Source: Eleusine coracana subsp. coracana
Lineage: Eukaryota > Streptophyta > Magnoliopsida > Poales > Poaceae
Direction of reading: 5' to 3'
NCBI GenBank assembly: GCA_032690845.1
Contig: CM064424.1
Location: forward strand, 39,817,511 to 39,881,510
Length of the DNA stretch: 64,000 nucleotides
Shown here piece by piece: positions 12,655 through 23,230 of this stretch. Each line of letters begins with the position of its first letter. The stretch's first letter is position 1. The notes beneath the pieces were generated by a model that was given only the letters and a program-made list of their open reading frames with translations, had not been told where the DNA came from and did no database searches. A program made the translations under genes and the position numbers.

Positions 12655-14838
12655 AATGTGGACTTGACGACTCGGATACGTACCATATGTCAAATCCTAC
12701 AGGGCTTGTTCTGAGTTTATGTATAAATAAATATACACATATTTGTGTTTGGATCCACATACGTCGAATCAATCTTGCCCTCTGCCTTGCGCTAAGAAGA
12801 AGATGAGTCAAAGGGACATGAGAGGCGCCGAGGACGATCGCCCCACAACTATACGAGGATCGGAAGAATATTTTCATCCACTTCTCGACGCAGCAGACGA
12901 GCGGTGCGTATCTGTGGCTCAGCCATCTCTAACCTTATCAAGGGCATGTACATCTACATGCTTATTTTTCTTCTTGTAATAATCAACATTGTCGTAATAT
13001 GGCTTGAAATTAACAGTTAATTATCTTCTCACTTATCTCAGTAGTGATTCTGTTTTTCCTAATTACTATGTGACAAAAAGGAATATATTCAAGTCACATA
13101 GTGAACGCAACAAAATTGGTACGATTCTAATTTTCTTAAAAAAGTCATAACAATTGGTCGATAACCATGCAATTCCGTGAGCGTCAGACCCCCTTGAAAC
13201 GCTAGTATAGTTTTTTTTCCTTTTTGAAGAATTGGCATTTGAGCCTAAGATAGCACGATTGAACCTGGCCACCACTTCTGATTATATGATTGAAACGAAC
13301 ACGCGTTTAAGCTAGCATCACAATTTTCTGAGCATTTGTTTAGTTGACTGCCTTAACTTAGTTGATTACGATAAGCAAATCACACTTTATCATCAAAACA
13401 TGCCCTATTTGTTTCTTTTGTACTACAGGAATTCAACTAAATGTCAGCTACTAAAATTAACAAAAAACTCACTGATAAGAGAACCTAGAGGGCTGCATGT
13501 GTCCTGATCCATATTATTTGGTGGGTTCGTAAATTTACTCACGAGTACCAAACTGCATATGTTTCTGACCAGACAATTTTCTGTTCACTAAAACTTGGAT
13601 TGCTGTTCTGTTCTGATTTACCCATTGAATTATTTTTCTCTGTATACTTGAGAGCCCCATAACTCTTGTCATGATCTTTCGTCACCAGAACAAATAAGTG
13701 CAACCTACAATGGTCAGTTTGGTTCATGTACTCTTTTTTTTTTATACTGGTTCATGTACTCTTTTGATTAAAAGAAATATTCGTTATCCTTGTGTGAATG
13801 ACAGCAAATTCACCACTCTTTTGGCCGTGTTACCTTGCATGATGTATACTGGTCTCCAATTCATCATATTCAAAAGCTTAATAATCTTTACAAATTACAA
13901 CAAACTAATACGGAATATACAGTAATTAAAACATTAGTTCCCACGTTTTGTAAGCATCCCCGAGAAGCTATTATATGCAACGCGTTCTCCACGAGCCGTA
14001 CTGCTGAACTACAACTCAATACTCGTCGCTCAGTCAGCACTCAGCAACCAGAGCAGGCGACGAAACTAGCTGCTACCCAGCCGATCGAGCGATTTGGGGC
14101 ATGTAATGGGGAAGGCGGCCGAGGGAGGGGAGCCAAGGAAGCGATCAAGGGAATCGGGGGATGGAATGGAGGCGGTGGAGGGAGGGGAGGAACCCTAGAA
14201 ACGAAATTCCCCCAAACAAGCAGTCCTCCCCAGGCGCAAGCGGGTCGGAAACGCTATCGCCTTCTGCTACGGACCGCGACTCCAGTCATCTTTCTGTCGG
14301 AGGCGATTACTCCAAGCGGCGAGAGGAGGAGGAGGTGCTGTGAAAATATCTTTCTAACACAGAGGGGAGCTACCCTCCCTTATCCTACGGTCATCATTTC
14401 TTTGGGATCTGTGTTAATCTAGCCTATGTATACATCATTATCCTAGTCAGCTCTAGTTTGATTGCATCTGAACATTGTTACGCTGTGAGCTGCATAAGTT
14501 CTGACACAAGTAGGTGGTGGGTAGTTGGCGGTTGCATCATTCTCTTTGGTTTCTTTTTCTTTCTTCTATTTTGACAATGTATCCTTTTTTTCTTTATATC
14601 TTTGATCAGAATAGAGATCGATTTTAGTCCGTTGGGCTTTTGATGTACCTTTTTTCAGTATGCAAAGTGGGCCGTTTTTTTACTTTGGTATACTTTATGG
14701 TCATTACTAGTAAGTTAAGCTTTTGCTGTTTTTTATTTTATTTCTCGGATCAGTTATGTACTGTTTTTTTCACTTTATTTGTCTAATCGTTGCATTTCAT
14801 TGTAGATGGCAATCTGAAAAAAAAACCTTTCATTTGAC
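12655..14838. other. Intergenic DNA, possible GC-rich leader at 14050-14345
   Basis: The DNA is mostly AT-rich and without recognisable protein similarity. A small duplication, GGTTCATGTACTCTTTT, occurs on both sides of a T run (about 13722-13763). At 14050-14345 a purine-rich, GC-rich stretch with short open frames (Gly/Arg-rich) looks like a plant 5' UTR or first exon, but I could not link it to a gene. Confidence 0.4.
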
Positions 14839-15069
14839 TCATTTTTCGAACATCTGGCCATTTAATTTTGAGTACATATAAAATATAATTTTATTTGTCG
14901 AATATGAATGCGGCTTCATCAAGATAATTAATATGCCGGATTCACTGATTGCATATTTTCTTTCGAAAATATTGTACATTGGGTAATCAGCGAGTTTGAA
15001 GTGGTTCCCATCCACTGTTGAGTAAATCCACCCATTGTCGATCAAATCTTTCAATGCTTCGCTGCAGTA

Positions 15070-16196
15070 TTAGTATTGTGGATAAAAGATTGGTTGCCCC
15101 GACTCTGATTCTCTAATTGCCTTTGATATTGCACTCTCAATTCCAGGTGCCATCCTTGCATCAGGGTCTTGTTTCCCTCTTTTCCTGCAAAGTTGAGTTG
15201 ACAATCTTAAAATTTCATCTGTTCTTTTAATTAGTAACTCAATCAGTCATGCTATCCATTTTGTCATTGCAAAAATCTGAATCTGAATGCCACTTTGTTT
15301 TTGTAAACTGACAAACTCTGAAAATTGACCTTAGTAAGTAATCTGATCACTCATGCAAAGTTGGGTTCAAAAACTGTTGTACTAGAAACTGAAACAACAA
15401 CAGAGAACAGTTTCAGTAGCACATTCTTTTATCATCGGCTCCATTACTCAAAGATTAAACCTTATCAATTTACTTCATTAATTAAAAAAACTACTGTACT
15501 AGAATCTGAAGAAGCATCCTAAAAAACAACCTTAAAGAAAAATTCATGTACTATAAACTGAATGCCAACAGTGGTATTTGCTTCGCTGTGGTACAGTTTG
15601 GTTGAAAAACTTCAGTACTAGAAACTGAAACAACAATACAGAACAGTTTGACTACCACATTCTTTTATCATCGGCGCTACTGAATTTGTCATGCAAGTTT
15701 TTCGCTTTACATTGACAAAACTGAAACTACTTGACATGGAGGATGGCGTACCTTGTTTTGTAGGTAGCAGAGCCTATGACCAGCATCTTGTTCTCCATGT
15801 CATGTCCTGATGCAGCTGCTCATCCTGATGCCGAACTCTGTATCACAACAGTTCATCAGTTACTCAGATGTGAAACATTTGTTAAAAGAATAACATAAAG
15901 CTCTCAACGTATAGCATACCTTTCCTCCACAGCTGGTTCAGTATTCGGTCGTACCCAACAAGCGCCGCGCTGGCTAATCTCCCTTTCAACCCTCTCCGTT
16001 CCTCAACTCTCTCTGTTGCCTCGCAAATTTCGAGCAAAGCTAGCATCGCTGCACTGCCGGCCATGGCTTCTGCTCTGAAGGTTGCCCTTCTTCCCGTCGA
16101 GAGCAGGGTTGTTGTTTTAATCCTCCCCCGAAGTAAATGTGTCTGACCACTCACTTTAATTGCCGGCAGACCGAAACGAAAATTAGTTTGAACCAT
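15070..16196 (-). CDS. Candidate small three-exon gene, unrecognised protein (about 151 aa)
   Basis: I do not recognise this protein. Three exons join in consistent phase. The first is 16196-15920 (92 codons plus one base, donor GTATGC). The second is 15815-15752 (acceptor GAGCAG, donor GTACGC). The third is 15184-15070 (acceptor TTTGCAG, stop TAA at 15072-15070). The N-terminus, starting at the Met at 16196, is basic and Ser/Thr-containing and could be an organelle transit peptide. It is followed by an Ala/Leu/Glu-rich helical block (AMAGSAAMLALLEICEATER). The C-terminal part includes DPDARMAPGIESAISKAIRE. Past the TAA the same frame stays open to about 14839 and contains GWIYSTVDGNHFKLAD, so the stop may be a mutation in a longer protein. 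Phase agreement across two introns is the main support. Expression is unknown. Confidence 0.45.
15359..15690 (+). repeat. Duplicated about 95-bp segment inside an intron
   Basis: The block with ACTAGAAACTGAAACAACAA and CACATTCTTTTATCATCGGC at about 15359-15455 recurs with a few changes at about 15597-15690, in the same orientation and about 237 bp away. Both lie within the second intron of the candidate gene at 15070-16196. Confidence 0.75.
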
Positions 16197-16365
16197 TCGT
16201 TCCCGCGGGCGTCAAACAAGCCATGCTGGAATTTTTAACACCCTAACCAACTCAACCGTCCCTCCACGCTGGACTCCCGTTCATAATCTCCACGCAGCCC
16301 AACGTGCCCCCATCCGTCCGATAAGGGGCGGTAGCTCGCTTCCGCGCGAGAAAATCCGGGTTGGA

Positions 16366-16500
16366 GGTGCTGCGTGAGAAGCAGCGGCGTGAGAAGAGGG
16401 AGCGGCGTAAGAAGCAGCAGCTTGAAAAGAAGGAGCGGGGTGAGAGGAAGCGCCGTCAGAAGAAGGAGCAGCGTGAGAAGGAAGAACTGCTGCGTGGTCT
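16366..16500 (+). repeat. Degenerate CGTGAGAAG-type repeat encoding charged residues
   Basis: Short units such as CGTGAGAAG, CGGCGTAAG and CGTCAGAAG recur for about 130 bp. The plus strand would read as REKQRREKRERRKKQQ and similar coiled-coil-like sequence. The opposite strand reads as repeats of SHAAP. No Met precedes the plus frame after the upstream TAA, so I treat it as a low-complexity repeat. Confidence 0.55.
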
Positions 16501-17199
16501 TCGTCGGTCGGCAGCATCCACCTTCTGTGGAGTCGGGTAGATGTATGGTTACGGCGATCGACACTAAAAGCTTGTCTTTTTTTTTTTTTTTGCACTTCTT
16601 CTGTTTCTCTGATGAATAATGACTCTCCACTGCTATGGAAAATAGATAAAGGTAGATGTATGGTTGTTCGCAAAATCTACCCTATTATCTTCTTACAGTA
16701 CAGCCTAATTGACCACGGCCGGGGAGCAAACCATGCAAATGCTGGAGCACATTGGCCATTAGCTGAATTGCTAGACCCTCTGTGTACTACTACTACTAGC
16801 GACAACTACTTCAGTTTCACATCCACCTCCACCTTGTGTTGCATCTCTTCCGTCCTCCAGCACTCTTCTGGCCACTGCAACCTCTCCATCTGGTCTCTGT
16901 TCATCTCCATACAGGCAATGTGATCTTGCAGGGGGCTTCTCACATCCTCTCTACATACCTTGCCCCATGTCTTCAGTAGCCTCACCAGCTTCGTCCAAAT
17001 CATCTTCATCCCGTTAAGTCAAAATGTTTGATCTTTTCATTTTTAATTAGCCAGTGTATATGTGTACCACTCTCCACTACAAGATTTATGCCTTTCCTTT
17101 TGGCTAGTACTGCACTGACCTTCTCATAGATGTAAATTGATGCCGAAATGTCTCAGGTGTGTTCATCCTTATATATTCTAAGAAATTGGATTGAGGATA

Positions 17200-20100
17200 G
17201 CAACCTCAGAGTACAATCTAGTGAATGGCAGTACAAGGCTACAACTATACTGTGATTTGTTGAAATAACCATTTTGAACTCTCTAGACTGATCATCAAAT
17301 TTTTGTTTTCCCTTGTTTAAAAATACAGACAAGTATGATATGTTAACAACTTTACATGTACTTTCTGTTTAATAATTATCAGAGTAAAATCCTTCTGCAA
17401 GAAGACTGGGATAAACCTTGGCTGACTTACTTTTTCTGATACATTAAAATTCAAGACATCTTCGTTAAATGACTTGGGCCTTGTACTTGATATGACCTAT
17501 GGTGTGACTATTATTGTTTCGTTCTTTGAAATGATTGCCTGCTTGTGGTTATAAATTATACCCACTAACATCCTTGGATATATTTTGCATAAATCTCAGT
17601 GGTTATCCAAGTGTAGATGGGACATATTTTCTCCGCTTGTCCCCATTTAAGCTGTAGAAGTGCTCTTTCCCTGCCTACCCCTCTACTTCTCTATGATTCC
17701 ATCTAGTAGTATTACCAATGTGTACTCGTCATCAACCTCCACCCAACAAAGTTATCTTTTGTGTCAGGGTACCACATTTTTATTTCCCTGCGAAAAACAA
17801 ATTCTTTGATGACTAAATACTGAAGAGTTATGACTGTACTAATTTTTTTGTAATTTCTGCTGAAGGAACCATTCCCCAACTCTAGATAGACCATCAAATT
17901 GCTTGTGTCTTTGCCCGCATCCATCTCCTATATTGTGGCTGCTTCTGTGAAATGCTGTTTGACAGTGAGAGCCACACGGTATTTGTTGTTTATATGCATT
18001 CCAAGCTTCACTAGTGACCTTTGGCCTTTTTTCTTTTGCCAAATAACTGGCGTAGGTCTCACCAAATTTCTGTACTTTATATGAAAAATCTAGATATACT
18101 AGAATGAAGGGGCACTAGAGTTGATTATTTTCATTTTGCATGATTCTGTGCAACCACGACCACTGTTTTCACCAGCAATCTCATGCAACCAAGATTGAAA
18201 TCCTCATTGCGTTTCACCTAAGACAAGTAAACAACAACCTCAGCTGAGTACAAACTAGTAAATGGCAGTACAAGGCTACAACTATCCCGTGATTTGTTGA
18301 AATAACCATTTTGAACTATCTAGACCGATCATCAAATTTGTGTTTCCCCCTGTTCACACTCATTTCAAATTGAGTACAAACTAGTAAGTGGCTTGAGCCG
18401 TCTTACCTTAGGTCTAGTTTCTGAGCCAAGTTAAGCCTTAGGTTCAGGTTCCGAGGTCAGGTCTTAAGTCATTGTGGTTTATTAGTCACAACTAAATGTA
18501 ATACCCATCCCCCATGGCTTGGCCCTGATGTAATGTAAGGGACCGATCTATTCTCTCTATCAATACAATGATACGCAGCTCTCCTGCGTATTCGAGAAAA
18601 AAAATTGAGTAATAATGTATATAAGTTTGATATGATAAAAACTTTACAAGCATGTTTAATAATTATCAGAGTCAGAAATCCTTTTGCAAGAAGTTTGGGT
18701 TAAACCTTGGCTGACTTTATGAGTATTTAACTTTTTCTGATATAGGGCTGATATGCATTCCAGTCACACGGGCAGTGGTCTACCTGATTCAACAATTATA
18801 GAATCATCAGCTGGTGAGGAAGCTCTGTTACCCAGGTAATTAAGCATATTCAAATTCCTACATACAATGTGCATCATCATACCTCCTGTTATGTTATATG
18901 AAATTGTTGTTGATTGAAAGAATGGTTGTGATTCTTATGACCCAATATTGTGGTACTTGCCACTGACGTCGGCGGTTGTGAGACATCAACACATTAGAAA
19001 GATTTGCTGGTACTGTAAGCACCTGTTATGTGTACGTGATTATTATTACCTTCGATTTTTTGTTTGTTCTTAAACTTCTGTACCTGAAATTCTATTGCTC
19101 CTCGTAAGTAGGCATCATACTGAATCCAAAACTCTTGGGGTCACATATTGTTTCTAACATGGCTAGTAATTATTTATTTTGTGATACAATTTCTATTTTG
19201 TAAATGTGAAAACTATAGCTCTTCTTTGAAGTTGCACCAGTACGACAAAACTATGGTAAAGACTTTAGAAAATTGGTCCTCCCCCAAAAGTAATGATGTG
19301 TTCTAGTTTTTTGAAAGCGAACGTCATGTTAAACAGTACTGTTGACAAATTTTTGAGATTTCTACAAGAATATCTATAAATTCTGTGCAATACCTCCATC
19401 AGGATACTTATATACTCAACAAACTACATGTTCTGATCAGAGTTGAGGCTGGTGAAGTGAGCAGCAATGAGCTTGGTTCTACAATTGAAGATACATCAAG
19501 CTTTGTGACACTATCGCTAAATGACTCAACCTCTGCACTTGATTTGACCATTAGGTATGACTATTAAAATTTTTATATTTGTCAATTGGTTGACTGTTTG
19601 TTATGATTATACCCCCACAAACATCATTGGAAGGTTTTACTACAAATTTCTATGCTCATCCAAGGATTAGATGCTCCAGTCGATGCCACAAAAACTATTA
19701 GTTCATGATCTGGAAGCCTCAGGGGACTTAAGAATTCTTTTCCCTACACATTCTACCCCCTCTCTTTCCAGCTGAGATTTTATTTTCCTTTCTCCCTTGT
19801 GCAGTCGGAAAGTAACATTTCTATATTATCAACTAAAACAAACTTAAGCCTGATGTAACCATTCCCAGCTCGCTAGATGAACCTGCAAATTGAATGATTG
19901 CTGGCAGGAGTAGGTTATTGACGTATGAGAACCACTTTGATTGTTCTTTTAATGTTCAACGCAATGTATTTGGAAAAAACATTGTAATTTCGTATGTTCA
20001 AGGCTTTACATGACTTTTTCGGGTACCCCTTGCCTTCCTTACTTTTTTTCCAAATAATTGGCTATTAATAAATCTCACAATGATTTTTGTAAACTTCTTT

Positions 20101-21042
20101 TAATAAAATGTGAAGGGTCTTTTAATATCTGTATTTGTAACAAGATTGTAATAGTTATTGACTGTCTTTATTAGTTTAATTTGCTGTCATACAAGTTAGA
20201 GTTATAGCCCTTGTGTTTGACATGGGATACATAAAGAGGCATTCATGGATAAAATTCAATGTCATATTTGCAAAACAAAAAGGTTCATGGCGGTTTAAAA
20301 ACTCTGGTAGTTTCTAGGCCTAGTTCATCTACAAAACGTAGCCTGAGTCAAAGTTGGATTTCCAAAGGGGAGACCGGGGAGAGAACCATAGATTGCCCAA
20401 ACCAGCCATCAACAATAATTCATTCACCTTCATAACTGGCATGGATGGTGCTGTTGGTCCTGACCGTGAAGAGTCTCTGTTCGTGAATTGATACCAGATG
20501 GAGGAAATGAATTTGGCTTTCCCGCATTAATGCACTAGTTAGTTTCCTACCACCAAAACGACTATCTTCACCAGTAATTTCCATGCAACCGATAGCTCTT
20601 TCGTAGTTGTGTTCTCTGTTCCATCTGATCTGATAGCATGCTTATCACACATTTCCATGTAATACAGAGAAGTGTAATATAATTATGTTTATTTTCCTTG
20701 AACGTGCAGGAGAACAGTACAATTACGTTCTACTAGGTACTATAGATTTGTGTTGACAGAACCATGTCAAGCTTTATAGATTGACCAGCAAATGCTGTTG
20801 TGCCTTGATAGCACTTATTTCAACCTTAGTAGAATACATAGAAGTGCAACATGTTGAGTTTAGTAGAATGCACAAAAATGCCATTGGAATCAAATTCTTT
20901 GTGCAAGAAGATTGAATTTTTTTTTGACTTGCGTGTTAAATCTGTTGTGATCTAGGGATGTGCTATATGCTAGTGACGTGAGCAGTGGACTACCTGATTC
21001 CACCATAATGGCATCCTCAGCTGAAGAAGCTGCGTCGCCCAG
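17200..21042 (+). repeat. About 2.1-kb exon-plus-intron tandem duplication upstream of the DUF3615-like gene
   Basis: Landmarks recur in the same order. TACCCACTAACATC (17560) corresponds to TACCCCCACAAACATC (19608). CCAAATAACTGGC (18040) corresponds to CCAAATAATTGGC (20050). TTCACCAGCAATCTCATGCA (18168) corresponds to TTCACCAGTAATTTCCATGC (20567). The exon at 18746-18835 corresponds to 20956-21042. A third, shorter similarity links 17218-17440 to 18253-18730, including GGCAGTACAAGGCTACAACT and TTGTTGAAATAACCATTTTG. The copies are diverged, so the duplication is not recent. Confidence 0.75.
18377..18601 (+). mobile_element. Short non-LTR insertion with poly(A) tail and 10-bp target duplication
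   Basis: The insert ends in GATACGCAGCTCTCCTGCGT followed by ATTCGAG and an A run, the kind of 3' end seen in grass LINEs and their short derivatives. It is flanked by AAATTGAGTA at 18367-18376 and 18602-18611. The left part is truncated or SINE-like. It interrupts one copy of the duplicated intron described at 17200-21042, so it arrived after that duplication. Confidence 0.75.
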
Positions 21043-23230
21043 GTAGGCACATCTGAACCACTGTTTTATCATACTGAGCATTGGTTTATTTGTTTCTGTC
21101 AGAATTCTGTGCCTACAGTAAGTCAAATTGACATTGACTGACAGCATGGGTATGGATGTTAGGACCTAGTGTTATCAGTGCTTGCTCCCTTTCATTGTTG
21201 TGACTAATAGGACCTAATAGAAGTCTAATAGGTATCATCTGTCATTAGTAACTTATGGTAAGGAGTAATCGTATCTTTTTTTTTCTATGGGATAATTCAG
21301 TCCGCATAACGGTACATGGAAAGAAGATTGCCTTAAACTAACAAGAGTTATATCCTTGTGGACCACTCAGTCCTTGTCTTCTGTCTTAACTAATAAGAGT
21401 TAAAATCAGTTTATCTTGTGGATCACTCAGTCCTTTTCTTCTGTCTTTTGAGACCTTTTAACTCTATTTGAGCAAAGCAAATGTCTTATGTACCAGCAAA
21501 AGCTCGGACAAGAAAACATCATGTACTAGAGTAGTAGGAATACCCGTTTGGGTGATTAGAATTTTGCACTACATTGATTTCGGATTATATAGAATCTAAA
21601 ATGTGCTGATTGCAAAGTTGGAGAACGTTACAATATTTTCGTGCATGATATCTAACTATAGCCATTTTCACCAACTTTGATTCTCAATTATTTAATCCAT
21701 GATTAGAGAATTTTACTTACATGCAATTTCAATACACATAAGCCTTGAAGTAACACACTTTAATAGTTTTATTTTACTGACACACGGACTAAACAACAAA
21801 GAGTACAAAAACAATGGAACATGTGAACTGTTCATGCTGCAAAATGTAAGCACGATAAATAGAATGCCATCATGTAAAGAGGTTGGCTGCTACTACTGTA
21901 TTGTTATAAACCCGCAGCTTTTAAGTGGCCAACCTACTCACCACGGTAACATTTAAGTGGGCAACCTACTGCTTATTTGGATAAACAAGTGCTTTATTTT
22001 TTCTTTGTTTAACTATTTCTAGTGTTCCACCAGTTATTAGTCATGATGCGTTCTTTATTGTCAAAAAAATAAAAGAATTCAGTTGTTTCACATGCTAAAT
22101 GAAGACCTCAACAAATTCATATGTTGTACCTGCTGTTGCCATTTAGTGTCATATGATTGTAGCTCGTTCCTTTTTTTTTTTTTAATAAGTGTAGTTCGTT
22201 CCTTCAATCAAGAGGGAGCATAGCACAATCCTTTTGTAAATTGCATACACCATATAAACTAAATTTTGTTATCATGTGATCATTATTTTATTCAGAACAG
22301 CGGAGCTCTGTGAACATAAGGATTACTTAAAGGAGCACACATTTGATACTATTGATGATTTTTTCGAGTATATTTGTAATAATAATTATATAGCTGCTCA
22401 AGCTAAGGACCAATCAGTGTATGAGCAGCCTTCACTAGAGATTTGAATCTCAACGAGTGTCAGAACCAAATCAAGGTCGACCAGTTCTAGTACCTGAAGA
22501 ATCTCAATCAGCAGCAACACAGGGGCATTACTCTGAAGGTTCCAAAGAAGAAATTGCTCAGAATGCCGAGAAGTGGATGATTGAGGAGGTGATGGTGGCA
22601 TTTCAGAAATACCGCGAAAGAAAAGATGATCTCAAGGTTCGTTTGGAAGTTGAAATGTTTCAACTGTGGAAAGCTTTTACTAACGAACAATTGTTGTTGC
22701 AGGAATGTGATTACAAGTTGGATGAACTTTGCAACCAGTGTTTCAACGTCGAAGACTAAAATCATATTTTCCACCATTTCAACTTTACTATCAAGATGAA
22801 GACCACTGGTTCAGCTGATTGGATATCAGTGCTCTACTTCGCTGAAGTAAAAGAGATATACGGACGCAAGATATATTTCTGCTGTCCATTAGAGCCAGGG
22901 GAAAACGGTATGGAGATTATTTCTCAATTCTATTGGGTTCAATTATTGTTAATAAGCAATAACATTTTCATTTTGTTCTCATTTGTGATGCAACTAACAT
23001 CATTTTCATTTGCTCTCCTCATAGGACACTGCTATGCATGCAAGAATCAAAAGATAGATGATTTGAAGCATCCTATAATAGGTCCAATAGAAAGAGGCCA
23101 TCCAAATTTAATATTCCCCTTTATATATGACAGTAGTAGCTCTGATGATGATGATGCTCCAAAAGAAATCGACAAGTATGATGATGAATGGAGGAGAAGG
23201 ATGAGGGCTGCTGGGGTCATATTTGGGTGA
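18746..23230 (+). pseudogene. DUF3615-like plant protein gene, with stop and frameshift
   Basis: The molecular role of this plant family is unknown. The following exons join in one phase with canonical splice sites: 18746-18835, 19441-19554, 20956-21042, 22296-about 22440, about 22440-22907 and 23025-23230 (stop TGA at 23228). The last two carry the family core: FHHFNFTIKMK, VLYFAEVKEIYGRKIYFCC, then HCYACKNQKIDDLKHP, and an acidic SSSSDDDDAP tail. Two lesions are visible. The frame must shift near 22440, where the upstream frame hits TGA. A TAA at 22757-22759 sits just before the core. The small upstream exons 18746-18835 and 20956-21042 are paralogous (both contain SGLPDSTI and SSA). A decayed relative of exon 19441-19554 lies near 17441-17515. 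The true first exon is not identified. Confidence 0.7.

Noticed and set aside
14839..15054. RPA32 C-terminal winged-helix domain (IYSTVD.NHFK)
   Set aside because: Only a dozen residues resemble RPA32. The upstream exons do not, and the frame is separated from them by a TAA.
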